From RYN-230 sp963723595 (lineage in GTDB: Bacteria > Actinomycetota > Actinomycetes > Streptosporangiales > Streptosporangiaceae): DNA of 64,000 bases. Every line of letters begins with the position of its first letter. Within the stretch, counting starts at the first letter, position 1. The notes under the pieces were generated by a model. That model worked only from the letters and a program-made list of their open reading frames with translations, had not been told where the DNA came from and did no database searches. The stretch lies in the NCBI GenBank assembly GCA_963723595.1, contig CAVRRQ010000001.1, positions 62,001 through 126,000 of the forward strand, given 5' to 3'. A program made the translations under genes and the position numbers. Below are positions 44,844 through 52,730 of the stretch, piece by piece.

Positions 44844-46226
44844 GTGAGGGATGAGCCGTTTCGCACGATCATTGAGCCGTTCCGCATCCACTCGGTGGAG
44901 CCGATGCGGCTGACCAACCGCGCGGAGCGGGCCGCCGCCCTGGCCGCCGCCGGGTACAACCTTTTCGAGCTGCCGGCTGACGAGGTCCTCATCGACCTGC
45001 TCACCGACTCAGGGACCGGGGCGATGTCGGCTGAGCAGTGGGCCGGCATCCAGCGGGGGAGCGAGGCCTACGCCGGGGCCCCGTCGTTCTCCCGGTTCCG
45101 TGCGGCGGTGACCGGCCTGTTCCCGTTCCGGCACATCCTGCCGACCCATCAGGGCCGGGCGGCCGAGCACATCCTGTTCACCGTGGTCGGCGGGCCGGGG
45201 CGGGTCATCCCGAACAACACCCACTTCGACACGACGCGGGCCAACATCGAGTTCACCGGGGCGCAGGCGCTCGACCTGCCCATCCCGGAAGGGCTCCAGC
45301 CGGGCCAGCGTCACCCGTTCAAGGGCAACATGGACGTCGCAGGGCTGGAGCGGCTGCTCCAGGAGCAGGCCGATGCGGTTCCCCTGGTGATGCTGACGGT
45401 GACGAACAACTCCGGCGGCGGGCAGCCGGTCAGCATGGCCAACATCCGTGCGGTCCGCGAGGTCTGTGACCGTTTCGGCAAGCCGCTGTTCCTGGATGCC
45501 TGCCGGTTCGCGGAGAACGCCTGGTTCATCAAGACCCGGGAGCCTGGCTACGCCGACGTCCCGGTCGCTGACGTCGTCCGGGAGATGGCCGCCCTGGCAG
45601 CCGGGATGACGATGTCGGCGAAGAAGGACCCGCTCGCCAACATCGGCGGCTGGCTGGCCCTCAACGACGACGACCTCGCCGAGCGGTGCCGCAACCTGGA
45701 GATTCTCACCGAGGGCTTCCCCACCTACGGCGGGCTCGCCGGGCGTGACCTGGAGGCCATCGCCCAGGGACTGCGCGAAGGCATCGACGAGGACTACCTG
45801 CGCTACCGGATCCGCTCCACCGCCTACCTCGGCGAGGCTCTCGAATCAGCGGGGATCCCCGTCGTGGTCCCGTTCGGCGGCCACGCGGTCTTCATCGACG
45901 CGCGCGCCATGCTGGCTCACGTCGACCCGCTGCACTACCCGGGCCAGGCGCTGGCCTGCGCGCTGTACGAAGAAGGCGGAGTCCGGGCCTGCGAGATCGG
46001 GACCGTGATGTTCGGCCTGCACCCCGACGGCACCGAGACCCCGGCCGCCATGGACCTGGTCCGCCTGGCCATCCCGCGCCGTACCTACACCCAGAGCCAC
46101 ATGGACTACGTCATCGAGGTTCTCACCCGGGTGGCCGGCCGGGCCGCCGGCCTTCCCGGGATGCGCATCGTGTCCCAGCCCAGGCAACTCCGGCACTTCA
46201 CCGCACGGTTCGCGCCGCTGCGCTAA
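44844..46226 (+). CDS. tnaA: tryptophanase (tyrosine phenol-lyase superfamily)
   Basis: 460-residue PLP-dependent beta-eliminating lyase. PLP Lys in TMSAKKDPLANIGG (about 260). Near the C-terminus GVRACEIGTVMFG follows the tryptophanase pattern (EIG) rather than the MERG of tyrosine phenol-lyase, whose Arg binds the phenol. TYTQSHMDYVIEV and RHFTARF also match TnaA. Expected reaction: L-tryptophan to indole, pyruvate and ammonia. GGGGAGG precedes the GTG. No TnaC-like leader or tryptophan permease is adjacent. Confidence 0.87.
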   Translation: MRDEPFRTIIEPFRIHSVEPMRLTNRAERAAALAAAGYNLFELPADEVLIDLLTDSGTGAMSAEQWAGIQRGSEAYAGAPSFSRFRAAVTGLFPFRHILPTHQGRAAEHILFTVVGGPGRVIPNNTHFDTTRANIEFTGAQALDLPIPEGLQPGQRHPFKGNMDVAGLERLLQEQADAVPLVMLTVTNNSGGGQPVSMANIRAVREVCDRFGKPLFLDACRFAENAWFIKTREPGYADVPVADVVREMAALAAGMTMSAKKDPLANIGGWLALNDDDLAERCRNLEILTEGFPTYGGLAGRDLEAIAQGLREGIDEDYLRYRIRSTAYLGEALESAGIPVVVPFGGHAVFIDARAMLAHVDPLHYPGQALACALYEEGGVRACEIGTVMFGLHPDGTETPAAMDLVRLAIPRRTYTQSHMDYVIEVLTRVAGRAAGLPGMRIVSQPRQLRHFTARFAPLR

Positions 46227-46335
46227 ATGCCCGCCAGACGTTCCCGGCGGCCGCCGCGCTATACGGCGAGATGCAGACCAGGAAAGATCGCCTGCGCGTC
46301 ACCTGACTGACCGGAATGTGTGCTGTGCTAGTGAC

Positions 46336-47283
46336 ATGACCAGCGATCCCGTCCATGACTTCAACGCGCTGCCGGCGGACTGGGCGTCCCATCCGGAGCT
46401 CCTGGCCGGCCTGACGGTGGACGACGACGACGAGCACGACGATCCCGTCCTGCGCTGGCCGGACGGCCGGACGGTCAACACCTGGCGCGAGGACTACCCC
46501 TACCCCGAGCGGATGTCGCGGCCCCAGTACGAGTACGCGAAGCGCCCGCTCCAGATCGAGCTGGTCAAGCTGCAGAACTGGGTGAAGGCCACCGGGCAGC
46601 GCCTCGTGATCGTGTTCGAGGGCCGCGACGCGGCGGGCAAGGGCGGCACCATCAAGCGGTTCACCGAGCACCTGAACCCGCGCGGCGCGCAGGTCGTGGC
46701 CCTGACGAAGCCGAGCGAGCGGGAACGGACCCAGTGGTACCTGCAGCGTTACGTGCCGCACCTGCCCGCGGCAGGCGAGATCGTCATGTTCGACCGGTCC
46801 TGGTACAACCGCGCGGGCGTGGAACGGGTGATGGGCTTCTGCACGCAGGAGGAATACGAGGAGTTCATGCGGGAGGCGCCGCAGTTCGAGCGCATGCTGA
46901 TCCGCTCCGGGCTGAACCTGACCAAGTTCTGGTTCTCGGTGACACCCGCCGAGCAGCGCACCCGGTTCATCATCCGCCGGGTCAACCCGGTACGCCAGTG
47001 GAAACTCAGCCCGATGGACATCGAGTCACTGGACAAGTGGGAGGCGTACACCGAGGCGAAGGAGGCGATGTTCCACTACACCGACACGGCTGAGGCTCCG
47101 TGGACGGTGGTCAAGAGCAACGACAAGAAGCGGGCCAGGCTCGAGGCGATCAAGCACGTGCTGGCGAGGATCAACTACGAGGGCAAGGACGAGGAGGTCA
47201 TCGGCAAACCGGACCAGGCCATCATCGGGCCGCCGTCGGTGCTCTCTGAACACAACCCGGACGGCTCGTACCCTCAGCTGTAA
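46336..47283 (+). CDS. ppk2: polyphosphate kinase 2
   Basis: 315 residues. Walker A GRDAAGKGG, Walker B VMFDRSWYNR, lid arginines in RRVNPVRQWKLSPMD. Class I PPK2 by length, using polyphosphate to phosphorylate nucleoside diphosphates. ATG 46336 is chosen because the family N-terminus starts there; no ribosome site is seen, so it may be leaderless. Its stop overlaps the end of the anti-sigma gene on the other strand. Confidence 0.93.
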   Translation: MTSDPVHDFNALPADWASHPELLAGLTVDDDDEHDDPVLRWPDGRTVNTWREDYPYPERMSRPQYEYAKRPLQIELVKLQNWVKATGQRLVIVFEGRDAAGKGGTIKRFTEHLNPRGAQVVALTKPSERERTQWYLQRYVPHLPAAGEIVMFDRSWYNRAGVERVMGFCTQEEYEEFMREAPQFERMLIRSGLNLTKFWFSVTPAEQRTRFIIRRVNPVRQWKLSPMDIESLDKWEAYTEAKEAMFHYTDTAEAPWTVVKSNDKKRARLEAIKHVLARINYEGKDEEVIGKPDQAIIGPPSVLSEHNPDGSYPQL

Positions 47284-47528
47284 GCCCGGCGGACGTGGCC
47301 GCCCGTCATCCGGCCGGGCCGCGTACCGGCGGCCAGCAGGCCGTCGAAGTCGTCGCCGCACGGCCCGCACGCGGCCAGGTGGGCGGCGATGCCCGGGTAA
47401 CGCTGCGCCGCCGACGCGCCGGCGGCGGCCAGTTCGGCGTAAACGTGCAGCAGTTCCATCGCTTCACCGCATCCCACGTCGCGGGGGTCGGTCCGCAGGA
47501 AGCGGTCCAGAGCGGTCCAGCCGTTCAT
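47274..47528 (-). CDS. small zinc-finger anti-sigma-like protein
   Basis: 84 residues. H-x3-C-x2-C pattern HLAACGPC in the second half, as in zinc-binding anti-sigma (ZAS) domains, plus an earlier GCGEAMELLHVYAELAAAG helix. It overlaps the ECF sigma gene stop (ATGA). Soluble, no membrane segment. Likely binds the adjacent sigma factor. Confidence 0.7.
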   Translation of the reverse strand: MNGWTALDRFLRTDPRDVGCGEAMELLHVYAELAAAGASAAQRYPGIAAHLAACGPCGDDFDGLLAAGTRPGRMTGGHVRRAYS

Positions 47529-48196
47529 GAGGGCCTCGGAGTCTGGTCATTCAGGTACCCGTTAGCGGCAAGGGCGTCCCGCAGCTTACGTCTGGCGTCG
47601 AACATTGTCTTGTAGATGGCGTTCCGGGTCGAGCCGAGCTCGGTGACCAGTGCGTCCATGGGCACGCCATTGATCACGATCGCGACGAAGATCTGCCGCT
47701 GCCGCAGCGTGAGGTGCTCGTCTACCGCGCGGCGTACCGCGCCGGCCAGTTCCCGGCGTTCCGTTTCCCGGGCCGGGTCGAGCCCGAGCCGGTCGGGCAG
47801 CCGTTCCCAGTCCTCCGCGTCCATCGGGACAGCTGGAGTGGTGGCCCAGAAATGCCGCCCGATCTTCGCCGATACCTCGAAGATGACGAACTTGTAAGCC
47901 CAGGTCGTGAACTTGCTCTCGCCCCGGAACTGGCCCAGCTTGACGATGATGGCCAGGAGGGCGTCGGCTGCGGCCTGGTACGCGAGGTCATCGAGCTCGG
48001 GGCCGGTGATCCGCAGCTGGCTGCCGCGCCGCCGCAGCTCGCTGCGGGCGATGCGCAGCAGCAGGTCGTGCAGGCGCGCCTGGGCGGCTTCGCGCTGCGG
48101 CCCGGCGCCGCTGAGCTCCCGGATCCACTGGGTGGACTCAGGATCGGGCCGACGTGGCGGGGAGATCCCAGGGACGGTGGGATCAGCGGGCGCCAT
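47525..48196 (-). CDS. ECF-type RNA polymerase sigma factor
   Basis: 223 residues. Sigma-2 region DDLAYQAAADALLAIIVKL with KFTTWAYKFVIFEV, sigma-4 region LTLRQRQIFVAIVINGVPMD and RNAIYKTMFDARRKL. Start ATG 48196. Coupled to the small zinc protein downstream. Confidence 0.88.
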   Translation of the reverse strand: MAPADPTVPGISPPRRPDPESTQWIRELSGAGPQREAAQARLHDLLLRIARSELRRRGSQLRITGPELDDLAYQAAADALLAIIVKLGQFRGESKFTTWAYKFVIFEVSAKIGRHFWATTPAVPMDAEDWERLPDRLGLDPARETERRELAGAVRRAVDEHLTLRQRQIFVAIVINGVPMDALVTELGSTRNAIYKTMFDARRKLRDALAANGYLNDQTPRPS

Positions 48197-48262
48197 GACC
48201 CCGATCCTACGGAAGTGTCCCTGGCCCGGCCGGGCGGGCCAGGGACACCTGGCTGGATGGAT

Positions 48263-49423
48263 CTAGATGTTCACGATTCCGGCGGGGGAGCCCCCGGCGG
48301 GCAGGGGTGTCGGTGAGCTGGGCAGCTCGGTGAGAGTGCCGCCGTTCACGGCGAAGACCGACAGGATGTGGTTGCCGCTGCCATCCACGGACAGCGTCTT
48401 GCCGTCCGGGGACAGGCGGGCGTCGATGTCAGCCCCGCCGCCCGAGATCGGCGTGCTGCCGATCAGGGTGAGTGAGCCGCCCGGGTTGATGGAATAGCTG
48501 GACACATTCCCCGACCCGGTATTGACCGTGAACAGGTACCTTCCGTCGTGGCTGATCTCCACCCAGCAGGGCGCGGTCTGCCCGTCCGCGTACGGCGAGG
48601 ATCCGATCGGGAACAGGTGGCCGAAGAAGCCATCGCGATAGGCAGATACGGTGCCCAGGCCGGTGCCGTTGTGCGCGTTGCTGACGAACAGCTGTGCGGG
48701 GTTCGCGGGCGAGAACTCCGCGCCGAGCTGGCCGAGGCCCTGCCCCGTGAACGGGGAACCCTTTGCGGCGAGCAGGCGGCCGCCGGGAAGGACCACGAAG
48801 CTGTCGATCTGCGAGGTGCCGGTGCGGGTGCCGACGAGGTGGTTGCCGAGGGCGTTGAAGAACACGTCGCCCAGGCCGGCGGCATCCGGGACGGTGACCG
48901 TCGAGCCGGGAATCGGGGCCAGGCGCCCGTCAAACCCCAGCCGGAAGCCGGAGTAGCCGCTGCCGCCGGCGCCGGAGTTGGCCACGTAGACCAGGCCGGC
49001 GCGGGAGACCGCGATGCTGACCGGCTTCACGCCACCGGAGGCCACTGGCTGGCCGGCCAGCACGGGTACTCCGCCCGCGGTGACCCGCAGAGCCGATATC
49101 TGGTTGCTCCCGGCGTCCACGGCGAGCAGGTACCTGCCGTCCGGGGTGGCCTGGATCGCGCCCTGGGACGCCAGGCCGGTGCCCAGGCCCGCGCCGCCCG
49201 CCGCGAAGGGGGATCCCGGAAGAGGGGTGACCGAGCCGTCGGCGTGCCGGGCGAACCCGTCGATGGTGTTCGCGGTGGCCGTGTTGCCGTCGATGTACGT
49301 GTAGCCCACCACCGGTGATGGCGTGCCCGCAGTGCTTGCGCTGGCCGCGGTGCCCGCGCCCAGCAGGCCGATCGTGGCCGCCAGCACGCTGCCGCCCCCG
49401 GCCAGCCATCTGCGCTTGCCCAT
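48263..49423 (-). CDS. secreted beta-propeller (lactonase/YncE-like) protein
   Basis: 386 residues. Signal peptide MGKRRWLAGGGSVLAATIG with AxA site near residue 31. Repeated blade motifs (GRYLLAVDAGSNQISALRV, GLVYVANSGAGGSG, GRYLFTVNTGSGNVSSYS, GKTLSVDGSGNHILSVFAV) form a seven-bladed propeller. AAGGAG precedes ATG 49423. Extracellular; ligand unknown. Confidence 0.85.
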   Translation of the reverse strand: MGKRRWLAGGGSVLAATIGLLGAGTAASASTAGTPSPVVGYTYIDGNTATANTIDGFARHADGSVTPLPGSPFAAGGAGLGTGLASQGAIQATPDGRYLLAVDAGSNQISALRVTAGGVPVLAGQPVASGGVKPVSIAVSRAGLVYVANSGAGGSGYSGFRLGFDGRLAPIPGSTVTVPDAAGLGDVFFNALGNHLVGTRTGTSQIDSFVVLPGGRLLAAKGSPFTGQGLGQLGAEFSPANPAQLFVSNAHNGTGLGTVSAYRDGFFGHLFPIGSSPYADGQTAPCWVEISHDGRYLFTVNTGSGNVSSYSINPGGSLTLIGSTPISGGGADIDARLSPDGKTLSVDGSGNHILSVFAVNGGTLTELPSSPTPLPAGGSPAGIVNI

Positions 49424-49722
49424 GTTCCGCTCCTTCAGTGAGGAAAGATCCACGGTGATCCGCCGATCCACCCCGATGAGCGCGGCAGCGCAGCGGCCTT
49501 CTTACGGCCGGGCCGTTCGCGTCACCGATCCGTAAGATCCTCCTGGTGCCTTCCAGGCGGGGCGCCCGGGTCTTCGCCCGCCCGGCGGCCTGGGACGGCG
49601 GCCGTTCGGGGTGGCCGGGGCGCAAGCAGGTTGATGCGGTCCCCGGGGCGAGAACCAGTGCCGGGTCGGGGGGCCCAGCTGCCCGAGGTGCGCCGCGGCG
49701 ACCGGCACCCACCCAGGGGCAG

Positions 49723-50202
49723 TCAGCGGGACCGCTGGCCGCCGGTGCGGGGCCGCGCCAGGGCGGCGGCGGCGATGAGGAGCAGCACGGCTCCGGCGAT
49801 CTCTTCGTACAGCGATGCCCGGACGTACGGGGCACCCCAGGACTCCCGGAAGCCGAACAGTCCGTGCTCGATCGTGATGACCAGGCCTGCGGCGGTGGCG
49901 ATCAGCGTCCCGGCCGCGGCCAGCACCACGATCAGGCGCCGGGTGACCGCGGCGGCCAGCCCGATCAGGACGGCCGCGATGCCCTGGGCCAGGAACAGCG
50001 GCCCGATGGCAGGGATCTGCCGGTACCCGCTGGCCTCGCCCCAGAGGTAGAGGTGGAGGACACCGGAGATCACCGTGAGGACGGCCCCGGCCAGGATGAG
50101 GACGGTGACTACCGTCCGGGCGGAGGGGGTCGCGATCACGCCCGGGCCCCGGGTCAGGACGCGGGCCGCGGCACCAGCGGGCCGGACGGACGTCGTGCTC
50201 AC
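49723..50202 (-). CDS. small integral membrane protein
   Basis: About 159 residues with four hydrophobic segments (TVVTVLILAGAVLTVISGVLH, IGPLFLAQGIAAVLIGL, LIVVLAAAGTLIATAAGLV, AGAVLLLIAAAALA). It starts 13 bases after the cupredoxin gene stop, so it is likely in the same operon and may anchor or receive electrons/copper from it. No known family assigned. Confidence 0.7.
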   Translation of the reverse strand: MSTTSVRPAGAAARVLTRGPGVIATPSARTVVTVLILAGAVLTVISGVLHLYLWGEASGYRQIPAIGPLFLAQGIAAVLIGLAAAVTRRLIVVLAAAGTLIATAAGLVITIEHGLFGFRESWGAPYVRASLYEEIAGAVLLLIAAAALARPRTGGQRSR

Positions 50203-50215
50203 CAGGCGCTCACGG

Positions 50216-50725
50216 TCAGCCGACGGTGATGTGCACGTCCATGCCCTGGGCCTTGTGGCCGGGCACCCCGCAGAAGATGTCATAGCTGCCCTTGGCCAGC
50301 GTCACCGTGACCGATCCCGATTGACCTGGCGACAGCAGGCCCGGGGTTTTCATCTGGTTCACCCCGGGGCCGTTGATGACGAGGTCGTGCTGCAGCTGGC
50401 CTTTGTCGGTCGCGACGAATTTGTAGGTGCCCGGGCTGAATGTCTTCTGGGAGAGCGCGATGTGGAATTCGGTTTCCGTGGCCTTTACCACGGTCGCGCC
50501 CGATGCTGATCCGCCGCCCGATCCGGATGCCGATGAGGAGGACCCCGCGGACGACGCGGCCGGGGGAGCTGCGGACGAGTTGGCTGATGAGGCCGCGGGG
50601 CTGGACGACGAGCACCCCGCCACCAGCAGGGCCGCAGTGGCGCCGGCCGCCCCGGCGGCGAAGGCCAGGCCACGGCGCTTTCCCTGGTCTCGCCGGGTGG
50701 TCCGCTCCAGGAGGGATGGGAACAC
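50216..50725 (-). CDS. cupredoxin-domain lipoprotein
   Basis: 169 residues. Lipobox LLVAGC (Cys about 38), long Ser/Ala/Gly linker, then a plastocyanin-like domain. Type 1 copper ligands: His in LQHDLVI, and Cys, His, Met in FCGVPGHKAQGM. Outer-face electron or copper carrier. Paired with a membrane protein gene. Confidence 0.87.
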   Translation of the reverse strand: MFPSLLERTTRRDQGKRRGLAFAAGAAGATAALLVAGCSSSSPAASSANSSAAPPAASSAGSSSSASGSGGGSASGATVVKATETEFHIALSQKTFSPGTYKFVATDKGQLQHDLVINGPGVNQMKTPGLLSPGQSGSVTVTLAKGSYDIFCGVPGHKAQGMDVHITVG

Positions 50726-50834
50726 TGATACTCCTCGTCACTGTGGGGTGGCAAAGCCGTGGCTGCCGTTATGGATACTGCGCTGGCCTTCTTGGGACAC
50801 CGCACTGATATCACGGCGACGGGCAGCGCACGGT

Positions 50835-51050
50835 TCAACCGCGGGCGCGGTCCTGCAGGTCGTCGCAGGGGACCGCCAGGGCCAGGGGCCGCAGCGCGGC
50901 TACGTGGCCTTTCATCCCGGCGACGGCCGAGAATGTTTCGGTGTATGTGGCGGCGGCGCGCTGCAGCGCTGCCGGGTCCAGGCCGCCGATGAGGACGAGC
51001 AGCCGGCGCAGTTCGGCTTCCGGCAGCGCATCGATCGCCGCGCGCTGCAC
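50835..51050 (-). CDS. small hypothetical protein, uncertain start
   Basis: 71 residues from GTG 51050 (AAIDALPEAELRRLLVLIGG, LDPAALQRAAATYTETF). Coding-like codons continue upstream (KTSDEQQHAAGAAGAWQALAV), but the only ATG is separated by a run of seven C at 51116-51122 that throws it out of frame. Family unknown. Confidence 0.4.
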   Translation of the reverse strand: MQRAAIDALPEAELRRLLVLIGGLDPAALQRAAATYTETFSAVAGMKGHVAALRPLALAVPCDDLQDRARG

Positions 51051-51228
51051 GGCCAGCGCCTGCCACGCGCCCGCCGCGCCCGCTGCGTGCTGCTGCTCGT
51101 CGCTGGTCTTAATGGCCCCCCCATTTATCGACCACGCCCTGTTATCTTATGCCTACACAGGGTCGCCGACGAACTGCGCCGGGACGGCGACGTGGGTGGG
51201 GCTGTGGGGGCGCCCGCGCCCAGGCCGG

Positions 51229-52089
51229 CTACGACGCGGGCAGCGGCTGTCCCTGGCGGTACATCTGGGGCGGCTTGACCCCGGCGGACTGGCCGCCGTC
51301 GATCGGGATGACGGCCCCGTTGACGTACGAGGAGGCCGGCGAGGACAGCCAGATCACGGTCTGGGCGACTTCGGACGGGCTTCCGATCCTGCGCATCGGC
51401 GCGGCGAGGGCGGCCTGCCGCTGCGCTTCGGCGCCGGCGGCCTCGAGGTGGTGGGTGAGGATGGTGCCGGGCGCGACGACGTTGACCCGGATGCCCTGGT
51501 CGGCGTAGTCCAGGGCCGCGACCCTGGTCAGGCCGATGATGCCGGCCTTGCCCGCGACGTACGCCGCGAGGTTGGCCACGCCGGTCACGCCGGCCAGGGA
51601 GGCCATGTTCACGATCGTGCCGCCTCCGGACTGGAGCATGGCGCTGATCTGGTACTTCATGCCGAGGAAGGTGCCCCGGATATTCGTGGCGATCCCCCGG
51701 TCGAACTCCTCAGGGTCGATCTCGGCCAGGGGCGCGGGCCTCGGCCCGTCGGTCGCGTTGTTGAACGCCGCGTCGAGACGGCCGTAGGCGTCCAGGGCGG
51801 AGTCCACGAGGGTCCGCACCGAGTCGGCGTCTGATACGTCGGCGCGGATCGCGGTGGCCCGCCCGCCGCGGGCCCGGATTTTCTGCGCGACCGACTCCAG
51901 GGCGGCCGCGTCACGGGCGGCGAGGATCACGGCGGCCCCGGCATCGGCGAACGCCTCCGCGGTGGTCGCGCCGATTCCCTTGCTGGCCCCGGCGACCAGG
52001 GCGACCCGTCCCTGCATCGGCCGGTCGTGGCCTGTGCCGGGTGCGGGTTCCGTTTGCGCAGCGTAGCGGGGCGTGCCAGGCGTAGTCAT
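51229..52089 (-). CDS. short-chain dehydrogenase/reductase
   Basis: 286 residues, classical SDR. Cofactor motif GASKGIGATTAEAF, FNNA, catalytic Ser near NMASLAGV and Y-x3-K in AAYVAGKAG. GGAAGGGAG lies 7 bases before the ATG. Divergent from a MarR regulator with a strong dyad between them, so MarR-controlled. Substrate unknown. Confidence 0.9.
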   Translation of the reverse strand: MTTPGTPRYAAQTEPAPGTGHDRPMQGRVALVAGASKGIGATTAEAFADAGAAVILAARDAAALESVAQKIRARGGRATAIRADVSDADSVRTLVDSALDAYGRLDAAFNNATDGPRPAPLAEIDPEEFDRGIATNIRGTFLGMKYQISAMLQSGGGTIVNMASLAGVTGVANLAAYVAGKAGIIGLTRVAALDYADQGIRVNVVAPGTILTHHLEAAGAEAQRQAALAAPMRRIGSPSEVAQTVIWLSSPASSYVNGAVIPIDGGQSAGVKPPQMYRQGQPLPAS

Positions 52090-52134
52090 GGTGCGGCTCC
52101 CTTCCGTCCTCCGCGAACCATAGATTACTAACGC

Positions 52135-52161
52135 TTAGATGTCAAAGGTTAAGACATCTAA
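52135..52161. promoter_or_regulatory. MarR operator candidate
   Basis: Perfect 9-bp inverted repeat TTAGATGTC / GACATCTAA with 9-base spacer, in the divergent gap between the SDR and marR. AT-rich in a GC-rich genome. Confidence 0.7.
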
Positions 52162-52182
52162 TGGTCATGGTAGAATGCGCAC

Positions 52183-52647
52183 GTGCCAGAGCCAGAGCCA
52201 GAGCCGGTGCCTGAGAGCTCTCCCGGGCCGCCTGCCCGCCTGCCCCTCGGCCTCCACCTGGCTCGCGCCGTGAAAGAGATCACCAAGGCGTTCGACGATG
52301 CGCTGGCCGGGGCGGGCGGCTCAGGGCCGGTGTGGCTGGTGCTGATTTCCCTGAAGAGCCGGCCGCTGGCCAGCCAGCGGGAACTGGCCGACGCCGTCGG
52401 GATCCGGGAGGCGACACTCACCCACCACCTCAACGCGATGGACGCCAGCGGCCTGATCACCCGGCGGCGGGACCCAAAGAACCGCCGGGTGCACCTGGTC
52501 GAGCTGACCCAGGCGGGCGAGGAAGCCTTCCAGCGGATGCGCAGGGCGGCCTCCGGGTTCAACGCCAGGCTCCGGGCCGGCTTCGGCGACGACGAGCTCG
52601 CGGAGTTCGAGCGGGTACTCGACCGGCTGCGCAGCAACGTCTCGTAG
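52183..52647 (+). CDS. MarR-family regulator
   Basis: 154 residues. Winged helix LASQRELADAVGIREATLTHHLNAM and wing RRRDPKNRRVHLVELT. The first 18 residues are Pro/Glu-rich. Starts 21 bases after the inverted repeat; autoregulation and control of the SDR are likely. Confidence 0.9.
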   Translation: MPEPEPEPVPESSPGPPARLPLGLHLARAVKEITKAFDDALAGAGGSGPVWLVLISLKSRPLASQRELADAVGIREATLTHHLNAMDASGLITRRRDPKNRRVHLVELTQAGEEAFQRMRRAASGFNARLRAGFGDDELAEFERVLDRLRSNVS

Positions 52648-52730
52648 CCCGGGAGAGCCGTGGAATTACAGGGGATCGCCGTCAGCGGCCGCCGCTGCCC
52701 CGGTTAGTGCTCATGAACGCGCGCGGCGCG

